Source of the DNA: Sialis fuliginosa
Lineage: Eukaryota; Arthropoda; Insecta; Megaloptera; Sialidae
Assembly: GCA_961205875.1 (NCBI GenBank)
Contig: OY540810.1
Coordinates: 10,106,001 to 10,170,000 of the forward strand
Reading direction: 5' to 3'
DNA: 64,000 nucleotides
Below the pieces are notes generated by a model. That model was not told the DNA's origin and did not search any database. It was given only the letters and a program-made list of their open reading frames with translations. Positions within the stretch are counted from its first letter, which is position 1. Each line of letters starts with the position of its first letter. The position numbers were made by a program, and so were the translations under genes. This document shows, one piece after another, positions 21,613-31,631 of this stretch.

Positions 21613-22431
21613 TTGGTCTTACTTCCAAGAAATCACACGAGTGACTCAATATTTCACATAGCAACACCGATAAATATCTTAATGTCTAGTAGCAAATATG
21701 TTTTCATTGAAGTATCCAGTAGCAAGTAAACTCTATATCTATCATGTTATGAAATATTCAATTGAAATAATTCGTATTGCTCTATTTTCCTAACAAAAAA
21801 CCGGTTAGATGTGGACACCTCGTTTTACAAATTCGATCACATTGGTGTTATTGATGGATCGTCACAACATTAGCGTTTTCTGCTAGCAACAGCAGTCGTC
21901 TGAATAGTACAACGTACGTAGAGCTTAATGGAGCACGACTACGTCAGGGTAGATTTACTCCTTTGAAAACATCGACCTGTTTATATTGTCGTGTGTTGGT
22001 TATTCCCTGGAAAAGGTCAACACTATTCTCATGCTGCGTTTATGGTACTCGTTTTAGAACGTGCGCTCTTAGAATGTGACGGTTCTGTTGTATTTTTTAA
22101 GGTGTGAAGAAGTGTTGTGTGTATTTTTATGTTAAGGAGTTGTGGAAGATTAATTTTAGTGGGGTTAATTGTTTTGCTGACTTTTAAAAATGGGGATAGT
22201 TAGTTTCGGCTAGATGTAAAGTTCTTCTTATTTAATATACTGTAATTATACAAGTTTAAAAAAAATACCAGCGTTGCTAAACTTCTGAGAATAAAAGTGA
22301 GATAAAATGTTGGATGATTAAATAATCAAATCAACGTGGACTATACCAAGAAGTCGAGACTTATTTCTCAGACGGTCAAATATTACTAAAATAATACATG
22401 ACCACCATTTTATGTAATATCTTTTTAAATT
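21613..22431. other. Repeat-poor stretch, mixed composition at 21800-22100
   Basis: No repeat was recognised. 21800-22100 is distinctly less AT-rich (ACGTACGTAGAGCTTAATGGAGCACGACTACGTCAGGG..GAACGTGCGCTCTTAG). It may be conserved non-coding sequence; I see no frame or splice-flanked exon. Confidence 0.3.
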
Positions 22432-22715
22432 ATTCAAAACTTCGAATATTTCCAAAACTATTCATCCGATTAGCATTGAAATAAATAGATCTGGAGTATT
22501 CTGGGGTAATCATTGAGACATTTTCCTAAAAATTTTTTTACATAAGTTATCGTGAACGAAAGAAAATTCCATATCCAGACACACGCACAGCCACCCATGT
22601 GAAAACAACTTTTCTTTACATTTTAAAGGTCAGAATCTGCTGTTATTTCGGACACAATTTTTCAACGGTATTCCAATACTACTTTTTCTTTTAGAACATG
22701 GAAGTAAAAATTGAT
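22432..22715 (+). repeat. Repeat N, copy 1
   Basis: TTCGAATATTTCCAAAACTATTCATCCGATTAGCA..ATAGATCTGGAGTA..GTTATCGTGAACGAAAGAAAA..ACACACGCACAGCCACCCATG..AACTTTTCTTTACATTTT..GGACACAATTTTTCAACGGTATTCCAATACT..GAACATGGAAGTAAAAA matches 41981-42300 in the same order. Class unknown. Confidence 0.65.
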
Positions 22716-22789
22716 TCAAAATACAAAACAAATAATATGTCTTTCTTCTTAGTCGCTTTATTTTTTTTACTAATCAGTCAATCAATAAT

Positions 22790-23010
22790 CGTTTCTATTA
22801 GCGTTTCGTATCGAAATCAGAAAAATAAACCATTTATGTGTCTGTCTGTCTATCACAGCCTTTAAAGTATTGAATTGTTTTACCTATGAAGCTGAGATTT
22901 TGCGTAAATGGTGGACCAATAGTAGACCTAAAGTTATAAAAAAAAAAAAATGAATGAAAACTGGGTTGAAGTTATATACGGTAACCGGGTCTCTATTTTT
23001 ATCTTGTTTT
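22790..23010 (+). repeat. CTGTCTGTC-type moth repeat fragment
   Basis: GTTTCGTATCGAAATCAGAAAAATAAACCATTTATGTGTCTGTCTGTCTATCACAGCC and ACCTATGAAGCTGAGATTTTGCG resemble the start of 61885-62000. It is probably the 5' part of a longer repeat related to Q. No ends were found. Confidence 0.4.
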
Positions 23011-23958
23011 TTTTTTTTTTAATTCTTTATATATTTCATACACCCCTGGGCTAAATAACTATTGGTTGATACTAAATCGATCACATTTATTAATACTAAA
23101 ACGACTATCAATTTTCATAACTGTATCACATTGGGTTCACATGTTGATTTGAAGATTTTTACTTAAAATAAAATCCTCGATCTACTGTTATTATTTTTTA
23201 TATTTGTTGTAAATCATCCTGTATAATTTAAAATCTTTAATCCTGTAATTTAAAACAATTTGTATAAAATGTTCTACACTAAATCTTTTCATTCGCTACT
23301 CACATTTCAAACAAAATGAATAATAACATTCCTTAATTAATAACTCACGTAACAATTATTTAAAAAAAATTAATGGCCATAAATAACATAAAACCATAAA
23401 ACATAATAATCGATTTTAGAATCAGGGTTCTCATACACGCATGCGATTTTATTTTTTAAATAAATCATGAACCTTATGCGTAATTTTGTTGACAGAAAAA
23501 TAAATCTCTGGGTCCAGATGAGTATCTATGGGGCGGATCCGACGCCATTGTGTCTCCAGCAAACACTTCCGGTCGCGCAGTTTCCGGGATTATATACGTA
23601 CCTTCTGTAATGTATGCATACATATATGTATGTATGTATGTATATGTACGTTCTCGTATGCAGATTATGGTTACTTATTAATTTCAAAGCAGCTGTTCTT
23701 TTTTTTAACCCCAGAGCAAAATGCATGCTGCTGTGTTCATAGAATTTAAATATCCAGACTGAAGAGAGAGGTATTGATTTTTCGTGTATGCAATTTATCA
23801 TCCCTTGCAATTATTTTTTATATATTGTAGTATGATTACCATATGTGGAGTCAACGGTGTACATAAAAAAATATAATTTTTGTCTAATCAGTTATGAAAC
23901 GTTAGGTAAATTATTTAGTTGACATTATGTTGACATTTTCAGTTTATCCATTCAATCC
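23011..23958. other. AT-rich; (ATGT)n run and one GC-richer block
   Basis: A short (TATG)n tract lies at about 23612-23645. Opposite-strand frames at 23526-23810 and 23528-23749 overlap across a slightly GC-richer block (GGGGCGGATCCGACGCCATTGTGTC); neither has support. Confidence 0.35.
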
Positions 23959-24205
23959 ATATTAATATTATAAATGTAAAAGTGTGTTTGTCTGTCTGTC
24001 TGTTTGTTGCTTGCATCTTGAGGAAGGACGTAGGCTTGTATCCTGAAAAATTTATTAGATAAAAAATGGGTGTGTGACATTTGTATGTGTGATAATATAT
24101 ATAATTTTTTTGGCGTAGACGTCCAGCGTGCAAATACGAAACTAAAAACCTGTTTTTATCGACTGTCATAACAGAAATCTATATTACTTAACCTAAATTT
24201 CAAGC
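23959..24205 (+). mobile_element. Lep1-like Helitron fragment
   Basis: ATATTATAAATGTAAAAGTGTGTTTGTCTGTCTGTCTGTTTGTTGC, CATCTTGAGGAAGGACGTAGGC, CCTGAAAAATTTATTAGATAAAAAATGGGTGTGTGACATTTG, GACGTCCAGCGTGCAAATACG and CGACTGTCATAACAGAAATCTATATTACTTAACC follow the family order. The ACGGCTAA..GAACCGA block and the CTAGT end are missing. Confidence 0.7.
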
Positions 24206-24207
24206 GA

Positions 24208-24310
24208 ACAATACGGCATATTATAAATGCAAAAATAACAAAACATTTGTTTCCTTTTTCCGGCTAAACTGCTGAACCGATCTTGATGAAATTTGGCAAG
24301 ATTGCATAAG
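24208..24310 (+). mobile_element. Second Lep1-like 5' fragment, in tandem
   Basis: CATATTATAAATGCAAAAATAACAAAACATTTGTTTCCTTTTTCCGGCTAAACTGCTGAACCGATCTTGATGAAATTTGGCAAG is the first third of the same family. It follows the previous fragment directly and holds the block that fragment lacks. Confidence 0.65.
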
Positions 24311-24349
24311 TTATGCGATTAATTTTAAGAGCAAAACAAATTGTTCTTC

Positions 24350-24740
24350 GATTTTACTTGATCTTTACGTTACAGGTTCAGACAAACATTGAATCCTTTT
24401 CACACGCATAATTCATAAACCACTGAACTGATATGAATGATACTTGATGTATTGAATTTGATTGGGTTCAGTTAGTATATTGATGAAAGGGTGAGGTGGT
24501 ATCCTAAAATTGTTCTTTATTTAAAATATCTCACGAAGAACGCATATTATGTGAAAATTTTACAGAAAGAATTATATTTTCTATAAGAAAAGTCATAATT
24601 TTTTGTAGGAAAATATTTCCTAAAGAAAATATATCCCCCTTCAAATTCAACCCAACGTCAATTATTTGATACACATATTTGTTTGGCATTTAAATATGTT
24701 ATTTTTGACGTTTCTATAGCAGAAAAATCAGATTTGGAAA
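24350..24740 (+). mobile_element. Repeat Z, internal fragment
   Basis: CTTGATCTTTACGTTACAGGTTCAGACAAACA, CACACGCATAATTCATAAACCACTGAACTGATATGAATGATACTTG, AAAATATCTCACGAAGAACGCATATTATGTGAAAATTTTA and TTATTTTTGACGTTTCTATAGCAGAAAAATCAGATTTGG follow Z copy 1 but are more diverged. Confidence 0.55.
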
Positions 24741-25110
24741 ATTTTATTTGATAGATATTTTTTACACAATATTTAAATATCATAATAATATTAAATATCA
24801 TATCGTAACTCCATAAAAAGTATTTGTTCCACAAACCAACGGTCGATGTCACGCGAATAGCGGTGGTGGGAGCAGTTAGCGACATTACCGGAATTTGAAT
24901 ATATGCTTTTATTAAAAAATATATAAAATTGTTTGTATTTATTTTGCATGTTTATAAAACATTCCACGTCAACACAGCCACCGTAACTTCAATGTCGTTG
25001 ATTTATTTTTCATTACATTTCTTACCTAATAAAAAATAACAATAAAATCGTCAATTTGTTGTGTATTGTAATTGAATCTATTTTGAAAATTTTAAATATA
25101 AAAAATATAA
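24741..25110. other. AT-rich, nothing recognised
   Basis: A small non-repeat block near 24830-24895 (AACGGTCGATGTCACGCGAATAGCGGTGG) stands out weakly. No gene is supported. Confidence 0.35.
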
Positions 25111-25256
25111 AGTACTGGCACAAGTCCTGACCATTGCCATCAAATTAAGCAGTTTTACAGTTAGATTATGATTCAGTAATGGCAGTAGTTAAATATCAAC
25201 AAAAATTTCTTATTTAGTACATTCAATTAAACAAGAATCTACAACTGAGGTATTAC
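25111..25256 (-). mobile_element. Family D MITE, large internal deletion
   Basis: AAGTACTGGCACAAGTCCTG jumps straight to ATTGCCATCAAATTAAGCAGTTTTACAGTTAGATTATGATTCAGTAATGGCAGTAG..TAGTACATTCAATTAAACAAGAATCTACAACTGAGGTATTACCTAAGACT, the far end of the family in reverse. About 390 bp of the body is missing. It abuts repeat E exactly as at 38071. Confidence 0.7.
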
Positions 25257-25556
25257 CTAAGACTCCACAGGGAGTAAAAATATTTTATTTATAAATTATT
25301 TTCTGAAAAGTAAAAAATAAAATAATTCATATTGTTCTAAAATTGTAATAAAAAATAATGAAAACTGTATATCTTTCAAATAAACATAATAAATAATAAA
25401 ATTAACATTTTTCAGTAAAATTTTTATTTTCGACGCCATTTTGAAAAGTATAAATAAAATCATTTTTAGGATTTCATATCTCAAATTAAAAAAAAAAAAA
25501 ACGAAACTCTTTTAAGATCAGTTTGTTGTCCGTTTGTCTATCCGTCAAGACCCTGT
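25257..25556 (+). repeat. Repeat E, copy 1
   Basis: GGAGTAAAAATATTTTATTTATAAATTATTTTCTGAAAAGTA..CGACGCCATTTTGAAAAGTATAAATAAA..CGAAACTCTTTTAAGATCAGTTTGTTGTCCGTTTGTCTATCCGTCAAGACCCTGTTTCTCAA is colinear with 38072-38340. 'TTGTTGTCCGTCCGTC..GTCAAGACCCTTTTTCTC' is, from general knowledge, a phrase of a widespread lepidopteran repeat. Confidence 0.65.
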
Positions 25557-26104
25557 TTCTCAATGGATATTTTCTAAAACTGGTGCCAGTACTAAGTTAA
25601 TACCAAATTTTAAGTTTGACAAAAACTAAAGTATAACGGTATTTCTTATATGTATTAAAACCTTTATGTATATTAATTTCCTAATTCATCATTCGTCAAT
25701 TATCTATTCATAGACACTAAACTGTCTAACCACATTTTTAACTATATCCAACCCCAATTAAAACGGGCGTCACCCTTCTAGCAAGTATCTCATCAAATAT
25801 TTGTCACCTTGTTTCTCCAATAACAAAATAGTTTATCTATTAGTACCGAGATTTGCGGCGACGGCGAACGGGTGATTGATACAGCAGTGCGGGCGTTATC
25901 CTTAGGGACCCTTGACGGTAATATATCTCGAATATGTCCTGGAACAACAATGATTTAGCTAAGGAGCTTTCGAGGACAAAGGATGAATACAACAACAGTA
26001 GTAGTGAATGGGTTACGCATGAGGGGTAGATTCAACCAAAACGACTTTTGGAGCAGATAGTTGACTTCTGAAGAACCATATTTATTTTGGTTCTTATACA
26101 TAAA
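25557..26104. other. Unassigned, mixed-composition patch at 25840-26040
   Basis: A stray CTGGTGCCAGTACT at 25579-25592 looks like a family D end. 25840-26040 (GCGGCGACGGCGAACGGGTG..GCAGTGCGGGCGTTATCC) is GC-richer and repeat-free, possibly regulatory or unique. Confidence 0.3.
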
Positions 26105-26981
26105 TTAGCTATGCCCGCGGCTTCGCTCGCATGGACTACGGAATTATTGTTTAGTATTTTTGAAAAATTTCGTTGATTTAAGTACAAACACAATTAGTTA
26201 TTATTGTAATAATAACTAATCAACCAACACCTAAATTACCCAACAAAAACGAATCAGAACAAATATTTTTTGTTCTGTTTAGATTTAAAAGTTATTTATT
26301 GAAGACAAAATAAACAACTGACAATCAAAAGACAACGGCCGAGCTGAGAGAGTCCGAATTTCGGCCGAACATATGTGAATCGTTCCCTCTGCCCTGCTCT
26401 AATGCGACACTTCTTCTTTAGTTCGCGCGTTATTTATAATATTTTACCGTATATAACTTATTTAAAAAGTTAAAAGACTAAATTGGATGCTGTAAAGGGC
26501 AAATTATTTCTTTATTAAGTACTTATGATGATGAAATCATTCATTTCGATAAGGATTAATGTTTTACCGGTCATTTAAGTTCACGTAAGCAGAACCCAAA
26601 CATTTTTAATTTTCTTTGTAACATAAAAGCAGTCATTGTGGTTTAACTATAAAAGTTGGATATATGGTATTGTGGACTTTATTTTTATCTTTTGATTCGA
26701 CACAGTTCTTTATTACATTACTTTGTTAAATAAATAACGGTGTAAGCAGCGTATTGCAAAAGAACGCACTGGCGGCAAATTTTTTTCCGATTTGATTTAC
26801 TATTATCTTCACTGCTTATTCCTTATGTTACCTAACTTTACTAAATATATCCTATAACCTAACATTAGAACATATCTTTGAATAAAGAAACACGTAAATT
26901 GGATAATTAGTTCTCGAATTATAAGCGCCCTAATGGATAGACAAACAGACAAAAAGACACACTGAGCTTTATATACATATA
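26105..26981 (-). mobile_element. 0.88-kb Helitron, copy A
   Basis: Read on the minus strand it ends ..GAGCGAAGCCGCGGGCATAGCTAA|T, a CTRR|T Helitron tip with GCGAAGCCGCGGGC hairpin-like sequence before it. The body matches copies B and C (GGATTTTTGAAAAAT.., TTATTATTGTAATAATAACTAATCAA, AAATTGGATGCTGTAAAGGGCAAA, ATGAAATCATT.ATTTCGATA.GGATTAATGTTTT, AACATAAAAGCAGTCATTGTGG, GATTTGATTTACTATTAT). Its 5' tip, expected as TCCTTAATATATATAAAGC, is cut short and meets the 3' tip of copy B. Confidence 0.8.
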
Positions 26982-27793
26982 CTAGCTGGGCCCACGTAGA
27001 CTACGGAATTATTGTTTAGGATTTTTGAAAAATATAGTTTAATTAATTAAGTACAAACACGATTAGTTATTATTGTAATAATAATTTATCAATACCTAAA
27101 TTACCTAACAAAAACGAATCAGAAGAAAAAAGTACAAATAATTTGTGTTCTGTTTAAATTTAAATGTTAATTATTGAAAACAAAATAAACACAAACGATC
27201 AGCCGAGGGACTCCGAATATCTACCGAGCGTACGCGAATCCAGTCTGATGTACTCGCTTCGATGCGGCACGACACCATACATTTAAGATGTTACCTTTAT
27301 AAATATATTTTAAGATATTTTCTAAACTATACGACCAAATTGGATGCTGTAAAGGGCAAACTATATCTACATTAAGTGCTTATGACGATGAAATCATTTA
27401 TTTCGATATGGATTAATGTTTTGCAGGTCATAAGTCCATGTAAACAGAACCCAAATATTTTATGTTTTTTTTGTAACATAAAAGCAGTCATTGTGGCTAA
27501 AATATAAAAGTTAGACATATGGTGTCGCGGACTTAAAAGAACTTTTGATTCTACACAATTCTTTATTACATTATTTTGTTCTATATTGAACGGTTTAGGC
27601 AGCGTATTACAAAACAGCGCGCCGACGGCAAAAATTTTTCCGACTTGATTTACTATTATTGTCACTGCTTAGTTGTTATGTTATCTAACCTAAAAAAATA
27701 TAGCCTATAACCTGGCCAGAGAACGTACCTATGAATTAAAAAAAAAAACACGTCAATCGGATAAGTGGTTCTCGAGTGATAAGGTAACTAACG

Positions 27794-27831
<38 letters not shown>

Positions 27832-27860
27832 GAGACGTTGAGCTTTATATATATTAAGGA
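26982..27860 (-). mobile_element. 0.88-kb Helitron, copy B, full length
   Basis: On the minus strand it runs from A|TCCTTAATATATATAAAGCTCAACGTCTC to ..GTGGGCCCAGCTAG|T, giving both Helitron tips (5' TC, 3' CTAG) between A and T. Near the 5' end it carries a (GTCT)n run (plus strand 27793-27833, about ten ACAG units). The 97-codon minus frame at 27372-27665 lies inside; copies A and C do not keep it open, so it is not supported as a protein. Non-autonomous. Confidence 0.85.
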
Positions 27861-27995
27861 TAACAACACCATGAAGTTCAGTTAGGTGTAGATAATACAG
27901 ATTTCTGTTATGATAGTCGGTAAGGTAGATTTTTAGTTTTGCGTTTGTACGTTAGATGTCACTACGCCAAATAAGTATAACTTCTAACGCGCGTA
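27861..27995 (-). mobile_element. Lep1-like fragment, left arm of a large inverted repeat
   Basis: TAACAACACCATGAAGTTCAGTTAGGTGTAGATAATACAGATTTCTGTTATGATAGTCGGTAA..TTTTTAGTTTTGCG..GTACGTTAGATGTCACTACGCCAAATAAGTATAACTTCTAACGCGCGTA is the reverse of Lep1 3' sequence. Its partner in opposite orientation is 29425-29570. Confidence 0.7.
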
Positions 27996-28995
27996 CATAA
28001 GAACACACACCCACTTTTTTTTTTTTTGCACTTTGGCCAATAGAACCGGAGATATATATTTAGTAAAACGTAAAAAGTCATATTTTTTTCAAAAATGTTG
28101 AAAAATGCAAACCGATTTTCAGTTACGTAATACGTGTAATACCCATAATAAGTTAATAAAAAAAATTGTTCCTCCCTTCCAGTTCCTTATTCAAGAAAAT
28201 TTTCGATAATATTCCATTATGCACCTGGGAAAAATCTATAACACGTCAAGTAATATAATATTTTTGACATCTCACAAGACTATGCAAAGTTAACCACTCT
28301 GACTTGAACGGCTTATAATAATAATATCTTTAAGAAACAATCTTATCCCCATAAATAATACGCTAAAGTTCTATGTCTACACTTCTGCCTCTTCCTGGCA
28401 CAGAAAGAACAGGTTCTAGCTTCATGAGATTTGTATGGACTCAGTTTTATAGCTTTCTGTGTCATCTTTAGTTAGTTACTCAGTGTTACACTATTGTCCT
28501 AGATTAAGTATTCTCGTGAATAGTTATACTGTATTGTGTTTATTATTATCTTCGTGGAGTTTACGTTGCATAAAAGCGGTTTATGGTTTTATTTATTACA
28601 CTAAGGATTTTCGGTCCTTGGTTTTTTGATGGCCAGTTTATAAGGTATTAATTTGTTGAGTTGTTAGATAAGTGGAGACCATTTGATTGCTTTGTCTTAC
28701 GATCACAGCATTTAGTATATTTGAATAAAATATTACTTGTAATTTGTATTTTTAATTACTTTTTAGTAGGTAGATCCTGGGGTTTATCTTTTATATAGAA
28801 ATATTTATTGATAGTACTTTAAGTTGGCGTCTTTCAAAAGACAAGTTGAATAATTTTCCAGCTCTATTTCTAATGTGTTTATACATATATTGACATTTTA
28901 TTATTTAGTGAATGGCTCGATAATCTTGTAATAAATACTTTAAAATAAACACAGTCATAAATATAAATCACACTTTTCATTAAATTTCATAAAAT
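27996..28995. other. Spacer of the large inverted repeat, nothing recognised
   Basis: Mixed AT-rich sequence, including a poly-T run near 28016-28028. No gene or shared repeat was identified. Confidence 0.4.
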
Positions 28996-29110
28996 TGTTT
29001 AATTAAATGTACTAAATTAGAAACATTTGTTGATATTTGATTACTTATTGCCATTACTGAATCATAATCTATGAACTATTAACTGTAAAACAGCTTCATT
29101 TGATGACAAT
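28996..29110 (+). mobile_element. Family D fragment
   Basis: GTTTAATTAAATGTACTAAATTAGAAACATTTGTTGATATTTGATTACTTATTGCCATTACTGAATCATAATCTATGAAC..TTAACTGTAAAACAGCTTCATTTGATGACAATC matches D from about position 45 to 160 of the element. Both ends are missing. Confidence 0.7.
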
Positions 29111-29424
29111 CTAAATTTAACATTTATATTGACTAACTTTAGTATAAAGGGAATTCAATTTTATTTCAGAAACATTCAACCATGCATTTGATCTCATATT
29201 ATATTTGCGACAAATTCAAGCAAATTTTTTTGAACGGCAAGTATTTGGATGTATCTGAAATAGGTAGCTGACTTTCAGTCGATATTTACCTTATTTTTTT
29301 GTATTACCTTAAAAAAACATATTTTTATATTATCTAGGACTTTAACAAGTGCAAGTCGATTATTAGTCGACTTTTGAATCAACTACATATATGTAAAAAG
29401 TGGATATGTATACTTAACCTACTA

Positions 29425-29570
29425 CGCGCGTTAGAAGTTATACTTCTTTGGCATAGTGACACCTAGCGTGCAAATGCAAAATTAAAAACCTATTTTACCA
29501 ACTTTCATAACAGAAATCTGTATTATCAACACCTTACCTAATTTCATGGTGTTATTTTCCTTACATTGTT
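29425..29570 (+). mobile_element. Lep1-like fragment, right arm of a large inverted repeat
   Basis: TACGCGCGTTAGAAGTTATACTTCTTTGGCATAGTGACACCTAGCGTGCAAATGCAAAATTAAAAACC..AACTTTCATAACAGAAATCTGTATTATCAACACCTTACCTAATTTCATGGTGTTATT mirrors 27861-27990 at roughly 85% by eye over 130 bp, including the non-Lep1 tail CACCATGAA. Confidence 0.7.
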
Positions 29571-29646
29571 ACATGCAACGGATCGGGTTGCCGTTGTATT
29601 ACTAAAATTTCATTCTGATCGCGTCTAAAGAAGTATAATTAAAAAA

Positions 29647-30455
29647 AACATCTGCCAAGTAAATGCACAGTGCTTCCTCGTGCTAAATTCACTAAAACCG
29701 ATAGTGTTCAGATAAATTGCCTGGCATTGGTTAACTATTTAATTTTTATACAAATTTTACTAAAAAATCTTCGAATTTTTTCTTAAAACGCACCTGAATA
29801 TTTTTTCATATATTTTTAATTTTTTGACAATTTCAATCTAAATCTAAATTTATGCAAATGTCAAAATGACATTTTAAACGTCAAAGTGACATTTAAAACG
29901 CCAAAGTGACATTTAAAACGTCAAAATGACACTTAATATATCCAATCAAATATCAATTTAGAAAAACAAAACACGAATTTTTAAAATTAATTTAGATAAA
30001 TCTTTGTAAGGGAATATTTTACAACAAACGTAGTAGACCCAGAAATTTAATTCTCTACAAAAAATATTCTATAAAATTTTCTCGTAACGTGTAGTTCTTG
30101 AGATATCTTGAAAAAATAAATATTTTGGGGTGTCACCCCTCCCCCTTACACACGATTTTAATGATTTTGAAATGGGACCGTCCTCAAACCAAACCCAACC
30201 ATCCGACCAAGTTTCAATAATATCGGTTCAGTGGTTCATGAGTTATGCGTGTGACAAGGATTCAGGGGACAGACGGACGGACGGACGGACACACAAACAC
30301 ACGGACAGACAGACAGACACGGAACGAAAAGTGTTTGTCTTGACGTGAAACGGATAAATAAATTTAAAATTTTGAAATTGGAGAACTTTTTTTTTGTCTC
30401 AATCTGAAACGATCACATAGCTTCTCGTATCTTCGATATTGCGAGGAAGCACTTA
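29647..30455 (-). mobile_element. Repeat Z, copy 2, complete, reverse
   Basis: It runs from ACATCTGCCAAGTAAATGCACAGTGCTTCCTCGTGC to CTTCTCGTATCTTCGATATTGCGAGGAAGC, the exact mirror of copy 1 at 17041. It carries the tetranucleotide run at 30269-30321 and a 72-codon plus-strand frame (30130-30348) equivalent to the minus-strand frame of copy 1. It differs from copy 1 by an expanded 20-bp tandem repeat at 29861-29940. Confidence 0.75.
29861..29940. repeat. 20-bp minisatellite, four units
   Basis: Units start at 29861, 29881, 29901 and 29921: TCAAAATGACATTTTAAACG, TCAAAGTGACATTTAAAACG, CCAAAGTGACATTTAAAACG and a worn fourth. It sits inside repeat Z. Copy 1 at 17540-17592 has only about two to three degenerate units. 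Confidence 0.9.
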
Positions 30456-31103
30456 TAAGAAAATCGACTTCTTTGTCTGATTGTTAAATTATACTTTTTT
30501 ATTGATGTCAAACCAAACTTTTAACAATCCCTACTTTTTTTATTAACTTCTAAATTCTACGTATATATACATTATACGTACAAAGTATAATAAAAAATAC
30601 ATACATACTTACAAATAAACATTTTAAAACAGTTTTCCGTCGTTAAAAAATGATACTTTATGCATGAGAATCCGTTTTAAATCACAATTTTATACGGAAA
30701 AAGAGTTTAACCCGTATAAATCTATTGAGATGCACAACAAAAAATATGACATTAGACATCATCGCAGCGGAAATAGAGGGCGGTCGGCGCAGACGTTAAA
30801 TACAGCACACGCGAGAATTGTCCCGGGTAAATAAAGCAGGGTGTTGTACACAAGGTACAGCAAAAACTGTGTGAAGTTATCCGGTGGAATAAAAGTTACA
30901 TCGGATATGTTTTTTTTTTATATATTTATTTTACTACCAAGAAAATGTTCTAACTGTAAAAATATTAAACGAAATTACAGTTTGTAAGTTCTTCAAAGTT
31001 AATAATCTGTAATTTCAACATTCATGTCTGTCTGGGTGGATATTTTGTTTATTATTAATAATTGGGAACACATATTTTTTCCTACTATTATTTTAATACC
31101 CTA
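30456..31103. other. Unassigned; small CpG-richer block at 30760-30880
   Basis: CATCGCAGCGGAAATAGAGGGCGGTCGGCGCAGACG and the following 80 bp are GC-richer and not repeated here. Otherwise AT-rich without features. Confidence 0.3.
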
Positions 31104-31200
31104 CACTGCAAATGCTAGTTTGTTAAAAACACACCAAAATGTGTTACAAAACACACATGAGTGTGTTATTTGACACACATAAGTGTGTAGTCAAGATTAA

Positions 31201-31262
31201 GTTACTCTTTTAACACGGATAAGTGTGTCAATAAACACACTTATCCGTGTTAAAAGAGTAAC
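31201..31262. repeat. Perfect 28-bp hairpin with 6-base loop
   Basis: GTTACTCTTTTAACACGGAT.. (31201-31228) is exactly reverse-complemented at 31235-31262 around the loop CAATAA. Such a long perfect stem at this spacing would extrude or form a strong RNA hairpin if transcribed. Confidence 0.95.
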
Positions 31263-31631
31263 ACACTTTCTGGTGTGTAAAAAATAATTTGTAAATCATA
31301 ATCAAAAATATTATTTACACACTTGAGTGTGTTGAAATGACACGTTTAATATCTACTTACACACTTTTTGGAGAACTACACACTTTGAAAATAAACACAC
31401 TTGTTGGTGTGTTAGAATATAATATAGGTGAATATAGTCTATATACATTCGATCTTTCTCTCTCTATAGTCATGATACCATATTCGCTCTCACTCTTTTG
31501 CCATATAGAGTATAGAACGATTTGACATTCATCATGTCGCGTCATAATCTTTCGTCGTTTTGAGTGAATTGAGCTTGATATTTGTATATTAAATTAATAT
31601 AGAAAAGAAAGTTTATTGTCTGATAGGTGAA

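Noticed and set aside
27372-27665. 97-codon minus-strand frame inside Helitron copy B as a transposon protein
   Set aside because: The corresponding regions of copies A and C contain stops and shifts, and no RepHel motif is present.
27793-27833. (ACAG)n as a CRISPR-like or satellite array
   Set aside because: A simple tetranucleotide run at the conserved 5' part of a Helitron; no spacers.
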